A stretch of DNA of 64,000 bases from Nephrocerus scutellatus (Eukaryota > Arthropoda > Insecta > Diptera > Pipunculidae): assembly GCA_947095585.1 (NCBI GenBank), contig OX352765.1, positions 25,698,254-25,762,253 of the forward strand, in the 5' to 3' direction. The position numbers were made by a program, and so were the translations under genes. Below the pieces are notes generated by a model that saw only the letters and a program-made list of their open reading frames with translations, searched no databases and was not told where the DNA came from. Position 1 is the first letter of the stretch. The number at the start of each line of letters is the position of its first letter. This document shows, one piece after another, positions 1-11,814 of this stretch.

Positions 1-1207
1 GAAACGACTAAAGTGTTTCCAGTGCAAAGTGGACGGTAAATCCTGCCTTAAAGTTATACAACTTTTACGAGTAAAAAACAAAAAGGACGATACTGCGGCC
101 AGATGGACGGACAGACATAGACTAACGTACTAGGTGGTTGTTGTTGTTGTTGTTACCGTGCATGCAACTATAGAAAAGTTGAAAAATCGAAATTCCCGCT
201 GTATAGCGTGCACATTTTACTAAATTTCGTCATCCCTTAGTTATCGCACGTACGACACGATACTTAACAGTATTAGTGAAATATTATTTGATAAATAAAT
301 CGAAAACAGCAAACCTAATTCCTGAGTGAGGTGCATTGTAAAAATACTCGTGTACTTTTTCAAAGAGAACGGTCAACACACGAATCATTAAATTTGCATG
401 TTCAACGTGGAAAAAACACAGGACACAGTGGTCGTCTACACGCAATTATTACGGCAACAACACCACTAAGAAGGTAACTAACTACATTAACAACTTTTTT
501 ATGTACCTACATATATATTTATTTTGACCTGAACAATTCTTTTGTCCAACTGGGTCAATATTAATTTTACTATGTATAAAATTGGATATAGGATATAGAT
601 TAATTTGTTAAACATATATACATTAATTATTTTTGCATTTTACTTGCTATGCAGTGTCCTTGCTAACTTTTTTAATAATTGGTTGGGTGTTGTGTGGTAA
701 AATAGAGCGAGGTGTTATTGAAAAATCAAAATAAAAGCTAAGAAAACCGAGGAAGTCTCGGCATGACAAAGAAACATATTTACTAGTGCGTTTACTCATA
801 ACTAAAACGACTTTCACTTCATCCCTTTTTTTATTCTTACTTACTTTTCTTTTGCTCTAAAAACACAATGAAAAAAAAATTATAACGTTGTCCAAGTAAA
901 CTTTGGCCTTATACCAATTATTACCCACATGTACATTTTCTATAGTCAAAAAATGTATCAAACATACGTATATCGTACCAAATATAACAAAACAGTAAAC
1001 CAAAAGAGAGGAATCAAGAAGAAGCAACACAGTTTTATGCTTAAACCAGGGATATAATAAAATAGGTTGACCTGGTGTGTCATCGCAGTATAGTTGTGTG
1101 CATACAGTGGTTTCAACAAAAGCGTGTACTAAACGGTTTATTGTTGATGTTGTTTTTATTAGTAAACTGAAGCGTTAATTTTTTTAGTTCTTATCTTAAA
1201 CAGTTTC
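1..1207. other. AT-rich non-coding DNA
   Basis: No open frame with recognisable protein similarity was seen. The stretch is AT-rich, with short homopolymer runs and a (GTT)n run near 137-153. It ends where the GATGAT-type 3' tail of the neighbouring RTE relic begins. Confidence 0.5.
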
Positions 1208-2735
1208 ATCATTATCATCATATTTACAACCGGGGTCCGGTCCTGGCCTCCCGCAAAAAGTCTCTCCACCGGTCCCGATTTCGAGCCGATGTCATCCAGT
1301 TTGGCATCCCTAAGCTCTGAGCGTCCTGGTCTACGCCATCCTTCCAGCGTATGCTTGGCCGGCCTCGCTGTCGTGTTCCATAAATCCTACCGCAAAGGGC
1401 TTTCCGAGCAGGAGCCCATCGGAGCCCACCGGAGCCTACCGAGCTTAATTTTCTTCACAATGTCGACATCGCTGTAACGCACGTAGATCTCATCATTATA
1501 GAGTCTCCGGAAATGTCCTTTCTCACATACGGGGGCAACAATTCTCCGTAAGTCTTTTCACTCGATGGCGGCTAAGAGGTCAGAATGCTTTTTGCTAAGC
1601 ACCTAATTCTCGGATCCATATGTAAGTACTGGTATGACCATTGTCTTATATACCAGCACCTTGGATGTTATAGTTAAGCTCCTGGATTTGAAGAGCCTTG
1701 ACAGACTTTGTTGGCTTTAAGCAAACGTGCCCGTATTTCTGGTCCATGCTGTTATCGGCTGCTACAGTTGACCCGAGATAGTTAAAGGATTGCACTACTC
1801 CAAATTCGCGCTCCACTATTTGAATTTAGAGACCAATGTTGGATCTTCTACTCGCAGACGTGGCCACTATGTACTTTGTTTTGATCTCATTTATGTGCAG
1901 CCCCAGATTTCGTGCCGCCTGCTCTATCTAGATGAAAGCTTTCTCTACGGCTCTTCGGTTTCTACCAACGATGTCAATATCGTCTGCGTAAGCCAGTATC
2001 TGAATGGACTTATAGAGAATTGTTCCTCCCGCCGGAACGTCAGAGTCTCGTATCACTTTCTTCAGTGCCAGGTTGAAGAGGACGCCGGCCAGTCCATCCC
2101 CTTGTCGGAGCCCGTTATAGATGTTGGAGGGGTTGATAGTGATCCGGATATTTTTACTTGACTTATAACATTGGTCATGGTCAACCTACATAGTCTTGTC
2201 AGTTTATTTGGGATGCCAAATTCTCTAATGGCTTTATAAAATTCTAAGATAAGTGATGTTTGAAACTAGACATTATTCCATCACCTGCCTAAGTGTGTAA
2301 ATCTGATCAGCTGTTGATTTGCCTGGGATAAAGCCACACTGGTATGGACCAATGATGACTTTAGCGTATGGGGCTATCCTGCCTTGAAGGATAAAGGAGA
2401 AAATCTTATACGCGGTACTCAACAATGTTATACCACGATAATTGCTGCATTTTGTGATATCTCCACTCTATGTATGGGGCACAGGATGCCTCTTCGCCAG
2501 TCTTCTGGCATAGCTTCTTCATCCCAAACTTGCACTATTATTTCATGAATTGCTTGGTGTAATGTGAGATGCCTCCTATTTTTATCAGTTCCGCTGGGAT
2601 CCCATCAGATGCCGGGGCCTTGTTATTTTTGAGCTGATTTATCGTTCTGCTAACTTTGTCTATGCTTGGCGGCGGCAGCCGAATTGGATTGTATGGATTA
2701 ACATACAGGTAGGTAGGTAAAGTGGTGGTACCCAC
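1208..2735 (-). mobile_element. RTE-like non-LTR retrotransposon relic, copy 1
   Basis: This is a 5'-truncated non-LTR element read on the minus strand. The upper end (2538-2735) encodes a linker typical of endonuclease-reverse transcriptases of the RTE type, including KNNKAPASDGIPAELIK. Lower down, broken frames carry the reverse transcriptase palm and the C-terminal region. The 3' terminus at about 1208-1225 is a short (GATGAT)n-like tail, seen as ATCATCAT on the plus strand. It shares its 3' half with copies near 18745, 28825 and 37895. Frameshifts and stops make it inactive. The clade assignment rests on remembered motif similarity and was not computed. Confidence 0.75.
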
Positions 2736-2749
2736 GATACTGGGATACT

Positions 2750-3165
2750 GAGAGCCTCAATTAGCGCCTGAGTGCGCCATTTTGATACTCGGGAGAGCTA
2801 TTATAAACCCAACCTGTAGCGTTCAAGTACGTGATCAAATCGACAAAGAATGGTTTGCTCACAGTGAGAAGTCGGCACTCTAAAATAGCCGGACATCTGC
2901 AAAGATAGTGGGTGGAGTAGTGGGTAGTTTTTTTCTCATTTCCTTTCCCTCCTTAAAGCTCCTTTAGAAGGTATTATGTGCAATACCCAGATTAGCAGCA
3001 AGCTGCCCATTGGGCAGTGACCCATACTTGTATCCACAATTCTGGCAATATCTTTTTCCGGTTTTAATATCCACTGGGTGGTTGTACTTTTATTGTAGGA
3101 GGGTCATAATGATCTTGATACATTCCCATATATTCTCTCTTTTCTTCCGATTATTCAGTTAATCT
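2750..3165 (-). mobile_element. C-terminal relic of a LOA/I-like non-LTR element
   Basis: On the minus strand a short frame encodes a Cys/His cluster (HYLCRCPAILECRL) followed by about 35 residues and a stop. This layout is typical of the zinc-knuckle C-terminus after the RNase H of LOA, I and R1 type elements. The part above 2950 is degenerate. It lies between the RTE relic and a CR1-like tail, so this is a stack of truncated LINEs. It could belong to the same element as the LOA-like block at 3640-4425, split by the CR1-like tail. Confidence 0.5.
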
Positions 3166-3229
3166 TTTCATTTTAATATTCATTCGGAAAGGCAAAATGA
3201 TTGTTTTTTTTTATTATGTACACACGCTC

Positions 3230-3560
3230 AAGGGATTTGCACCCGTATAATGCTTAGGACAGCGTGGGCGTTAGGAATTTATGGAGAAGAAAAGATGAGA
3301 TGTCTATGGACATTTGTCTTAACTGACTGCAGATCACGGAACGCGGAAACACAGAGTCGGGGAATTCATTCCACATAGTTATTGTGCGACCAAAGAAGGA
3401 ACCCCTGAATTGGTTAGTACGTCCGAAGATAGGTCTAATGGTAAGCTCGTGGGCTCGAGTTGAGGCACGGGTATTGCGGATGGGTTGGATATATTTGCGT
3501 CATTAATAAGTTCGATAATATAGTTGTATTTAAGTTTAGGGTTAGGTTAAGGTGGCTGTC
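3230..3560 (-). mobile_element. CR1-like non-LTR 3' end, copy 1
   Basis: The minus strand encodes the characteristic tail of CR1/L2-type reverse transcriptases: an arginine- and serine-rich segment, then FFGRTITMWNEFPDSVFP, then FLTPTLS and a stop, followed by a short 3' UTR mentioning CKSLERV in another frame. The same tail occurs on the plus strand at 24487-24760. It is 5'-truncated or interrupted; a matching upstream block lies at 4440-4640. It is clearly a relic. Confidence 0.65.
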
Positions 3561-3639
3561 AGTGGAACCGACATACTTAGACCAGTAATGTTCCATTGTG
3601 ATACCACACGGATCAGGATGAATTTCTACCACCTACTCG

Positions 3640-4425
3640 ATGAATCAATTAGAGAGATGAACGGCAGTTAAGGGCTAAAATTGAACTTGTGGAGACTGAT
3701 TCCAGGGATTTCCGTGCAGCTTGGCTATCCGAGAATATACGGGTATCCCTAGTGGATATGACGTTTCTCTTCAGCCAAGACAAGGCTTCAGTGATTGCCA
3801 TAATTTCAGCCTTGAAAACACTACAGTGATTTGGAAGACGGAAAGAGAGGCTAAGATTTACCTGTGAGAAAACACCTCCGCCGACTTGTCATCAGTTTTT
3901 GACCTGTGTAACCTGTATGTGTAAAAATGAATGTATTCATCTTCCAGGTAGGCGTCTTCGACCCAGAATGATCTGGAGGGGAAGGTGACCTGGAAGTTTT
4001 TATTGAAATGGAGTTGCGGAATGGTGTAGTCTATGCTGTCTGGGATCCTGACTAAATTCAGAATAGAGGAGTGACCGATTTCATTTCTAGTTCACTGGGC
4101 GATAGCATTAAATCGAATAGCCGAACTAGCAGTTACTTGCTTGCTGTAAATGTCGAGTGGTGTAAGGTCGAACAGGATGTCCAATGCGGCGGAGGGGGTT
4201 GTACGAAGTGCTCCGATCATGCATATACTAGCTGATCTTTGGACTTCGCTTACTATGTCAAGGTTTACTTTTTTATTTAAGGCAGTCCACCATACATACA
4301 GAAGAGTAGGTCTTACTACCGCTGTACCTATATAGCCAATGGATTGTATGGGGTTGAAGACCCCAACGGCTACCAATGGCTTTTTTGCATGAGAAGAGTG
4401 CCACTGTGGCTTTATGAAATCTTTC
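3640..4425 (-). mobile_element. LOA/I-like reverse transcriptase and RNase H relic
   Basis: The minus strand shows the reverse transcriptase C-terminal region: VALFSCKKAIGSRWG in one frame, then VVRPTLLYVWW and ALRTTPSAALDIL in the next. An RNase H start follows at about 3900 (a degenerate FYT..SKTDD block). Frame changes and stops show it is dead. VWW followed by TTPSAALDIL with an RNase H domain is usual for LOA-clade elements. It sits between two CR1-like blocks, consistent with insertion into a CR1-like element. Confidence 0.65.
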
Positions 4426-4439
4426 TTTAGGGTGAATAC

Positions 4440-4640
4440 TTGCCTTTTAAATAGTAGTCAGACCTAGAGAGTAAAGTAGAACTTGCACCGTTTTAGAAAA
4501 CCTAAACATTTTGCAGCATTCTTAGAGATGGTAAATATGTGGTCGTTCCAACGAAGCTTGTTGTTGACGCACACACCGAGTATTGCGAGCTGTTTGAGCA
4601 AGCAAAATAAAGTTCGTACACAATGTGCTTGCACACACTG
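4440..4640 (-). mobile_element. CR1-like reverse transcriptase fragment
   Basis: The minus strand encodes NNKLRWNDHIFTISKNAAK and then LGFLKRCKFYFT, the region between the palm and thumb that is well conserved in CR1/L2-type elements. The reading breaks at about 4440, where LOA-like coding sequence begins. The CR1-like 3' tail at 3230-3560 on the same strand could be the continuation. Confidence 0.55.
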
Positions 4641-4649
4641 TATCAGCGT

Positions 4650-5978
4650 TTAGGGTACGAAGTTAAGTCCTTGCGCAAAATTATTCATATTTGCACATAT
4701 GTATACATATATGTGTTATATTAAGCTCGTTAATATTCGGCATTGACAACACAACATCGTTATGCAATTTATTCTATTAACAGTGGGCATATATCCACGA
4801 CCGAAAAGTTTTATCCGATTACAAACGATGCGTTGGGACTAGTCAAGTTTGGAGCAGCTTTTTTAGCCCTTTCTCTGCATAATGGATGCATAGTTTATTT
4901 TTAGTAAAGGACCTAGCACAAATTGGCGTTTACTCGTACTTAAAGTTTTGCTTGCAAGGATGATTAAAAAAAAAAGTAAAAGCTCAGCAAAAATGTTATT
5001 GATTATTTATTGCGCGCGCATAACAAAATTTAAATTTTAGCTGAGAAAAATCTCCTTCCTTTGTTGTTGCATTTGAGGAGTGTGTTTGTGTATCTGTGAT
5101 GATTTGTCTTTTTTAACAGAATGAAAACAGCAAATAGGTAAATACACACACACACAGCCATCCAATATACTCGGAACACTCGTAATCGGACGGATTAAAC
5201 CGACGAACAAAACGATTTGCTCTGTTTCTCTGCTGTGTTGTTAGTTTGCAAAATATTTTGTTTCGGATAGAAAAGGCAAAAGCCCCAACCAGTAATAATC
5301 AGAAAATAGACTGCCAACACAACTTTGCAGTTAGTTGAGGCAGTCTGGCTGACTCTCATCAAATTGAAATTGCAACATTTGCAACATTGAAGTTTTATTT
5401 TGTGTTCTTATCTCCAGTAACAGAAGTGATATTTTGTAGTAAAGGAAAAGTAGTGTTGAAAACGTACAAATGTGTTGTGATAATATTGCTGTATCATATC
5501 TTAAAATATTTGGCTTTTAGTTTTCGAAAAACCGTTGCGAAGAAGAAGTTAAATAAAAATTAATACAAATCGATGAATAAAAAAATGGAGCAGTCCTCCA
5601 ATGATCGTTATTTTTGTCGAGTTTTCTAAATTGCAATCCATCATCTTTCCAGCCTACACTTTGTATACCTACTATATATCTCTTCTTCCATTGGTCTTAC
5701 AAAGGCATTACAAATGATTATATAAGAAGCAATTGGAAGGCTACTTCTTCACTGAGTAGTCAGGCAACTGAATGAATATCGATTTCTAATTTTCATTTTG
5801 CATACAGTTAGTTAGTTAGTTGCAGTACATATGAAATTGCAAGGATGAAATACTCCTAACCTAATCCGAAGAACTTTTACATATATATACATATATATAT
5901 ATTATATAAAAAAATTAACAAAGGGAAAGGGAAAAACCAAGGTGATAAACATCTCTATCATTACACGACGGCCTAAAT
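4650..5978. promoter_or_regulatory. Upstream region and putative 5' UTR of the first TipE-family gene
   Basis: No coding sequence was recognised. The stretch is AT-rich with TATA-like runs near 5880-5905. It must hold the promoter and 5' UTR of the gene starting at 5979, possibly with an untranslated upstream exon, but I cannot place a transcription start. Confidence 0.3.
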
Positions 5979-7328
5979 ATGGGAAAGAAAAAAGTTCCCA
6001 GTGAGGATTTAATTGTTCCACCGCAGGATAATCGCATATGTGGAACAATATGTGTTTGCCAAATGACATTGGTGCTGAGTTCGGTTGCATTGGTCTATTT
6101 AACCGTGGCCATTTATATGCCATCGACAAGAGCTTTCAAGAGTGGTATCGATCCAACTCCGGTCATGTGCACAACGACACGTGCTGTCAACAAGGATAAC
6201 TGCGAATGGGGTTCGTGCGGGGAATGGTGCCTAAGCAAGACGTCTGGCGCCTGCATTCAGATCTACGTCAACCTGCGCAACAATGGAACAAATTTGACCT
6301 TTCAGAATTGTACGAATTCGGCGAACAAAACATGTTACGGCATCGATCAGGAGCGCGCCGATAAGGCTCGCTGCATCAACGACGAGTGCAAGAATTTAAC
6401 TGGGACGTTCAATTGTACGGCAGGGCAATGCCTAAATATCACCGATGCATTCGAATGCGTGTTCAAAAATAGTGATCAGCCGCTCAAGTGTTCGGGTCGT
6501 CGGGGCAAAATCACTTGCATGGAAATCAGCGGATTGTACTCGTGCAATCGTGGGACATGTCGCAAAATTCGAACGCCATACAATTGTGATCGACGGTGTG
6601 TTGATATTCCGACACGCAATAAAAACGTTGTCATCCTAAGCGGTGATAAAGTTTATTTGTCACAGTGTCAGAATGCCATAAATGCTGACACGGACGACGA
6701 GGTGTGGAACGAGACGGCAGACAACGTTGTAATGGCCTCGTGTTATTTCATTAAGAATACATCGGATCGTGTGGAGGCGGTCGACTGTATAAACGGGTCG
6801 ACCCTTGAGAATAACATGCTCACCGATTTGACAAACTTCACATATCTCAGCTATTTGCATGTTGCTGTATCGACACCAGTGCCGGAGATTGCCCCGCCGG
6901 ACATTGATTTGACGATTTCGAACGAGTCTCGCCTCATGATCAATCTGGAGGGATGTGTCAACACGCTGATGGATGAGTGCAAGGAATTCTTGAAGGACTT
7001 TGGCCGTGATGGCAGCGATCACAATGCTCGTGCACGTTTCCCATGTTTCTATGCGCCAAGCAAGAAGGAGATCGTTGTGGCCCGATTCGATTTGGAGGTT
7101 ACATATAAGCAGTTCGTTGTTGCGTCTAGTGTTCCGTCAGTGTTGTTTGTTGTGTCGTGTTTGATTTTGTTACTTTGCCAGAAGACTGTGTATGTTGGTG
7201 ATGATGCGAAGATGCGTTTCAAGGGCTGTGTCGACACCGAAACAATACTAGCGAAAAATAATTTAGGCTCTCAGAACAATTTGGGAGATACCGGCGGAGG
7301 AGGCGGCGATGAGGTTATGGCACTATGA
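5979..7328 (+). CDS. TipE-family sodium-channel auxiliary subunit, intronless (TEH3/TEH4-like)
   Basis: A single open frame of 449 residues. The family (TipE and TEH1-4 in Drosophila) has two membrane passes and a large Cys-rich extracellular loop, and raises the expression or alters the gating of the Para sodium channel. Visible here: a short basic N-terminus, TM1 at about residues 24-48 (LVLSSVALVYLTVAIYM), a loop with many cysteines and about a dozen N-glycosylation sequons, the family motif INLEGCVNTL at about 321, TM2 at about 379-400 (VLFVVSCLILLLC) and a cytoplasmic Gly-rich tail. The WGSCGEWCL motif matches the WSSCREGC region of TipE. The start is the first ATG of the frame and aligns with the start of the paralogue at 22110. 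AATAAA at 7448 is a likely polyadenylation signal. Family membership is firm. TEH3 or TEH4 is my best guess, and I cannot say which. The lack of introns, against eight in the paralogue, is notable. Confidence 0.93.
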   Translation: MGKKKVPSEDLIVPPQDNRICGTICVCQMTLVLSSVALVYLTVAIYMPSTRAFKSGIDPTPVMCTTTRAVNKDNCEWGSCGEWCLSKTSGACIQIYVNLRNNGTNLTFQNCTNSANKTCYGIDQERADKARCINDECKNLTGTFNCTAGQCLNITDAFECVFKNSDQPLKCSGRRGKITCMEISGLYSCNRGTCRKIRTPYNCDRRCVDIPTRNKNVVILSGDKVYLSQCQNAINADTDDEVWNETADNVVMASCYFIKNTSDRVEAVDCINGSTLENNMLTDLTNFTYLSYLHVAVSTPVPEIAPPDIDLTISNESRLMINLEGCVNTLMDECKEFLKDFGRDGSDHNARARFPCFYAPSKKEIVVARFDLEVTYKQFVVASSVPSVLFVVSCLILLLCQKTVYVGDDAKMRFKGCVDTETILAKNNLGSQNNLGDTGGGGGDEVMAL

Positions 7329-7447
7329 GATCCGTCACGTAAGATTGAAATATGATGCACAGTAAATAATATCACACACATACACCTAAATACCTTGTAT
7401 ATAGCGCCGTCATTTTAATTAAATAATTAATTCTATGGAATTTTTGC

Positions 7448-7453
7448 AATAAA
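7448..7453 (+). terminator. Candidate polyadenylation signal
   Basis: AATAAA lies about 120 bp after the stop codon of the 449-residue TipE-family gene. A second AATAAA-like hexamer follows about 30 bp later. Position is the only support. Confidence 0.4.
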
Positions 7454-7459
7454 ATGACA

Positions 7460-9910
7460 GTGCTGATACTTGCGATAAGAATAAATGAACTACCGATAAC
7501 AAAGCTAATTTTTCGCCAGAATGTACAAACAAAATAATACTATATTTTTTTATTATTGTTATTTGCAGTTGCATCGGCGGCGGCTGAGCAGCAGTAATTT
7601 GCTAAATGTTGAATTTCCGAGCATTATGTTATGCTTCCCCATTTTTTTGCTATATCTTAAATGAAATTATTTTACATCATGTATGAGAAATAATATTTAT
7701 CTAAGATAACAGTTGGCACACGATATGGTATCTATATATAGTAAAAGCATCTTTGAAGTTATTTGGTGTGATTTTCTTATATACTATGTTATATTAGTAC
7801 GACTAAATGTTGAATTTTCTAGATTGACGAATACCACAATTAGACAAACTCATTTTAATATGGTTTTTGGTGTTTCATAGAACAACTGTAGAAGAAATTA
7901 ATCATATTTCGTAGTAATGATTACGGTTTAGACTTTTTCATAAACTTTGTGGTGCGCTAAAATTAAGTTTTCATTTACATACAGATTACAGATATATGTA
8001 TTTGATACTAATTAATAAAACGTTAACTTTTCACAACTTCCTGAGGTCAACAAATATCAACGACTAAAAACAAACCAGCATGTAGCATCACTGACTAAAA
8101 TGTCGATTAAAACCAAACCAACCAACCCAATTATCTTTGAGCCAATATGTCAACAGTTTACAGCGCCTAATTGCAGTTAAAATCGTTTTGTGTAATGGCA
8201 ATTTTTTCAATGGTACGGTAAAACTGAGTCGTTAGTCAAACGAACTCTACCTGTTGAATGGCACATGTAGCTTTATGGGTAAAAAACAACAACAATAATG
8301 AGAAGACACAATTAGGAAATATTAAGTGACTTCGGAATAAGGGTTGATAATAAATATTTAGGCCAATTTATGGCCCCATATTATTTGCACTAATCGCTCT
8401 AATGTCCAATTATGTAAAGTTTTTGAAATTATAATAAGTTTTTATTGCTATTATTAAACTCATTATAGTCATTTTATAATCTTTTAATTTTGCAAATGGT
8501 GATATCTCAACATTTCAAAATTGTCCTCTATTCTCGATGTTTTTGATATTAATGCTTTAAAGCACTAATGCTTCTTAGGTTTTCTGTTCTGTCTTTTTAT
8601 TAAGAAACAAATAAATTTTCTGAATTGTTATACATATTAAGCATTTTAATAAACTATATGTTGTGATATATGCGCTATTTTATACATCTTAAGCCTTTCA
8701 ATAAAGCCTTTCACCACATATTGGTGACTTATGCCCCAGAACATATAAAACATACTGCTCGTTTGAGCTGGACATTTAACTGAAAATACAACAAAAGAGA
8801 AGTAAAAAACAGAAACGGCTGGGTGCAAGTTTTTCACTCACATAAAGCAATAACTGGGTATAAGGTGTTATATTGTGGCTATTCGTTTTGGCAAAGTATA
8901 TGAAGATTATACAGAATTTAACGCCTACTTCTAATGCGAGAACTGGGAAGATAGATCACAGACGACAGTCAAGGTTCACCCCAATTGCCGTAGTCGTCTC
9001 ACGACATCTTACATATTTGCTATAATCGAAGTGGGTTTTACCTCTAGAGTTGTTTCATTTAACATTGTTGATAGTTTGTTCATAATTATTCTTTTACTTT
9101 AATATTTCCAACATATTGAGCTAATGGTAAGGTTAATAGAGAAAAAACAGTGTCTTTAGGGATTCAAAGGTACTAAGGAGGAGTAAACAAATGTTTGGCA
9201 CGGATTTCGCTTTTAGTACGAAAAATATGGTGCAATTCTTAGAGTTGCAAAATATTTTCTTAATTATTGTCACCGTGTCACTTCTATCGCCTTCAGCAAT
9301 GTTTTTTGAGGCGACGTGAAATGACTGTAGTCACATCATTTGAATAGAGACGATTTTCCTCACACTCAATGTACTAGCGGCAAAAAAAACTGCAGTCAGT
9401 CATATATCGTCGTCCGCAATAGACCTCCACAAAAGTGTTCACTAAAATATTGTCAACGAAGAAATATTCATATTGGCAATGTTATGAGCAAAACTTGAGT
9501 AAATTTACTTTTCCATACTAATTAAATTCCATTATTAAATACCTATATGAAAATTATTCATAATCGACTTTAAATTGCTGTTTTTATTTTATTTTAATTG
9601 TACCCAACCAACATATAATTGACATTTTACTTTAAAGTCACATCAGGGCCGGGGTTTCAGAAAATACAATTGAAAGTCGTGTGACGTACCTCCAAAAGTT
9701 CGTCAGGGACCTCAGGAGTTAGAATAACCCAGACATTGCATACAATTCAATACAATTCTAAACACCGAAAAACGTGGGGTCTGGTCTATTTAAATTATAC
9801 TTAGATTTAATAAACAAGAAAAACTTTTATTTTAACATATAAACTTATTGCCAAGGTAGAACTCCTTACGCAAAAGTAAAAAGTAATTCCTTTTTAAAGA
9901 TAATCAAAGC
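7460..9910. other. Intergenic AT-rich DNA
   Basis: Between the first two TipE-family genes. The open frames here are short and lack recognisable motifs. No RNA gene or clear mobile element was identified. Confidence 0.45.
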
Positions 9911-10091
9911 ATTTTGTTGATTATATAATATTCGGAGCGACAGACCATTGCGGTCCAAGGCCTTGCTTCTCGCAACCATTTGTGTTGAGCATGTATATTT
10001 TTTGGTGTTACTGGGATTCGAACCACGAACTTCCTGCTCAGAAGTCCATGTGGGCGCCGTGGCTCAGTGGATAAGATCATTTTGTTGATTA
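9911..10091 (-). mobile_element. tRNA-derived SINE with inverted 5' segment, copy A
   Basis: From left to right: a 14-bp duplication CATTTTGTTGATTA (9910-9923), the SINE tail and B-box region in reverse orientation, then the SINE head (GCCGTGGCTCAGTGGATAAG) in forward orientation from about 10043, then the same 14 bp at 10078-10091. The perfect target duplication shows one retrotransposition event. The 5' part is inverted, as in twin priming. The B box reads GGTTCGAATCCC when reverse complemented. Confidence 0.85.
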
Positions 10092-11814
10092 CTATCTTCT
10101 TAATTACCCTGAACAACAAATGACTACTTCTTACTTCAGAAATATAATTTTTCTTTTTTTTTACCTCAAATGCCATTTAGTTTTTTTCTTGAACTATTTT
10201 TACGGCGATTTGTATTAAGTTTTATTAAGTTCAAAATTAACTCTTCCGACAGGTTTATTATGTGCTGTTCAGAGTAGTATCTTTTTTTTTGTTTAGTTTT
10301 AGATAAGCATTATAATTTAGATATATAATTTAGTATTTAAGAACTTTTTAGATAAGTTTGTTATATGTTAAATGCATAAATACTTAGATATGTATGAAGT
10401 ATAGCGATAGATACTACAATTACTTACACCTTTACAAAAGTCTTTAGAAATATTCCAACTAGATACTAGACTTAATAGAGATATTATTAAATATTTTGAT
10501 CATTCCATACGTATAGTTTTATGTACTCATGTTAATTTGACGATATCTTCGCAAACTTTTTGTAGTTGATTTTAATTTACACGACACGACATTTGTTGTT
10601 TACAACGTTTTACTAGACCAACATTAGAATTCAAATATATTAATTATGTTACTTTTTATCTAATCTCTTTTTCTACCTTTTCCCTTTTGTTCTACTTTCA
10701 GGCATTCCTCTGCTTCAAGAAGACAGCCCTATACACCAGTCAGGAGTTTTTGCATTGCAATAAGAAAAGAGTTTAGTTCAAAATATTCAGACGTTATTCA
10801 TTACAATTAAATTTATCACCTTAAACACCATTTCGCTGTATTATTATAAAAACCACACACACAAGCAGCACATAAAGATACACACACAGACAAGCAGGAA
10901 AACAAATCAAATTACTAGTGTAAATAAATTTGCATATATTCCAAGACAATATTAGTATTATCCTCGTGTCGTGATATTTTGTTAATAATAAGTGACAACA
11001 CAGAACTATTTTTTGATCTCTCAATGCTTTAGTAAATAAATAAAAAAAAGTATATTCTCAGCAAATCAACAATCAACACAATCACAAATCAATTATAAAT
11101 TTTTATAATCATTAATGCACAACCCCATTTGAATTATTATTTTGTTTTTTTTTTTGTTTGTGAAATTATTTCGATTGTATATTTTCTATTGAAATCAGAG
11201 TAAAAAACTCATACAAAAATTGGAATAGGAAAATCGGTATTGGAGGGATGCGTGATTAACAAGAACTTAACTAAGGATTAAATAAATAAATTAAAACTAA
11301 AAATATAATGTAATTTAGGAACTATAAAAATAAATTAATCAAATATAACTAAAAAAAATAACAAACATCAACATATATACTATTCTATTTAAAAGAAGCA
11401 AAAAATTCAACTCTTAATCTTTCTTATTAAAAATCAACAAATAACCCAATAAAAATATCCTTCCTATCAAAACTTTCGGAATAAATCTAACAAAGCCGCA
11501 TTTAAGAACAATAATAATTGTATAATAGGTCATTTAGTTTGAATGGTAATCGTTTATTATTGCCGACAAAATAAATTGGAATTAGTGCAAAGTTCTGAAA
11601 GACCAACCCGAAGAGACATTTACAAATACAAATAAATAAAACGCATGTTGCTTTTTGCATAGGATATTATTGTAGTAAATAGAAAGATTGGATTTGATTG
11701 TTCTATCGTTTTGTATCGGTTGAGTAAGTAACAAAAAAAAAACCAGAAGAAATACAAAGCTCCATTACACACACCACACACATACACATAACTAAAACAT
11801 CTAAATCCTTAAAA
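10092..11814. other. Intergenic DNA upstream of the TEH2-like gene
   Basis: AT-rich sequence with A/T runs and CA-rich tracts. No coding frame of note. The proximal part (about 11700-11814) is presumably the promoter or 5' UTR of the next gene. Confidence 0.4.

Noticed and set aside
5902..6129. A minus-strand coding frame opposite the first TipE-family gene
   Set aside because: It is the shadow of the 449-residue gene and lacks its own motifs.
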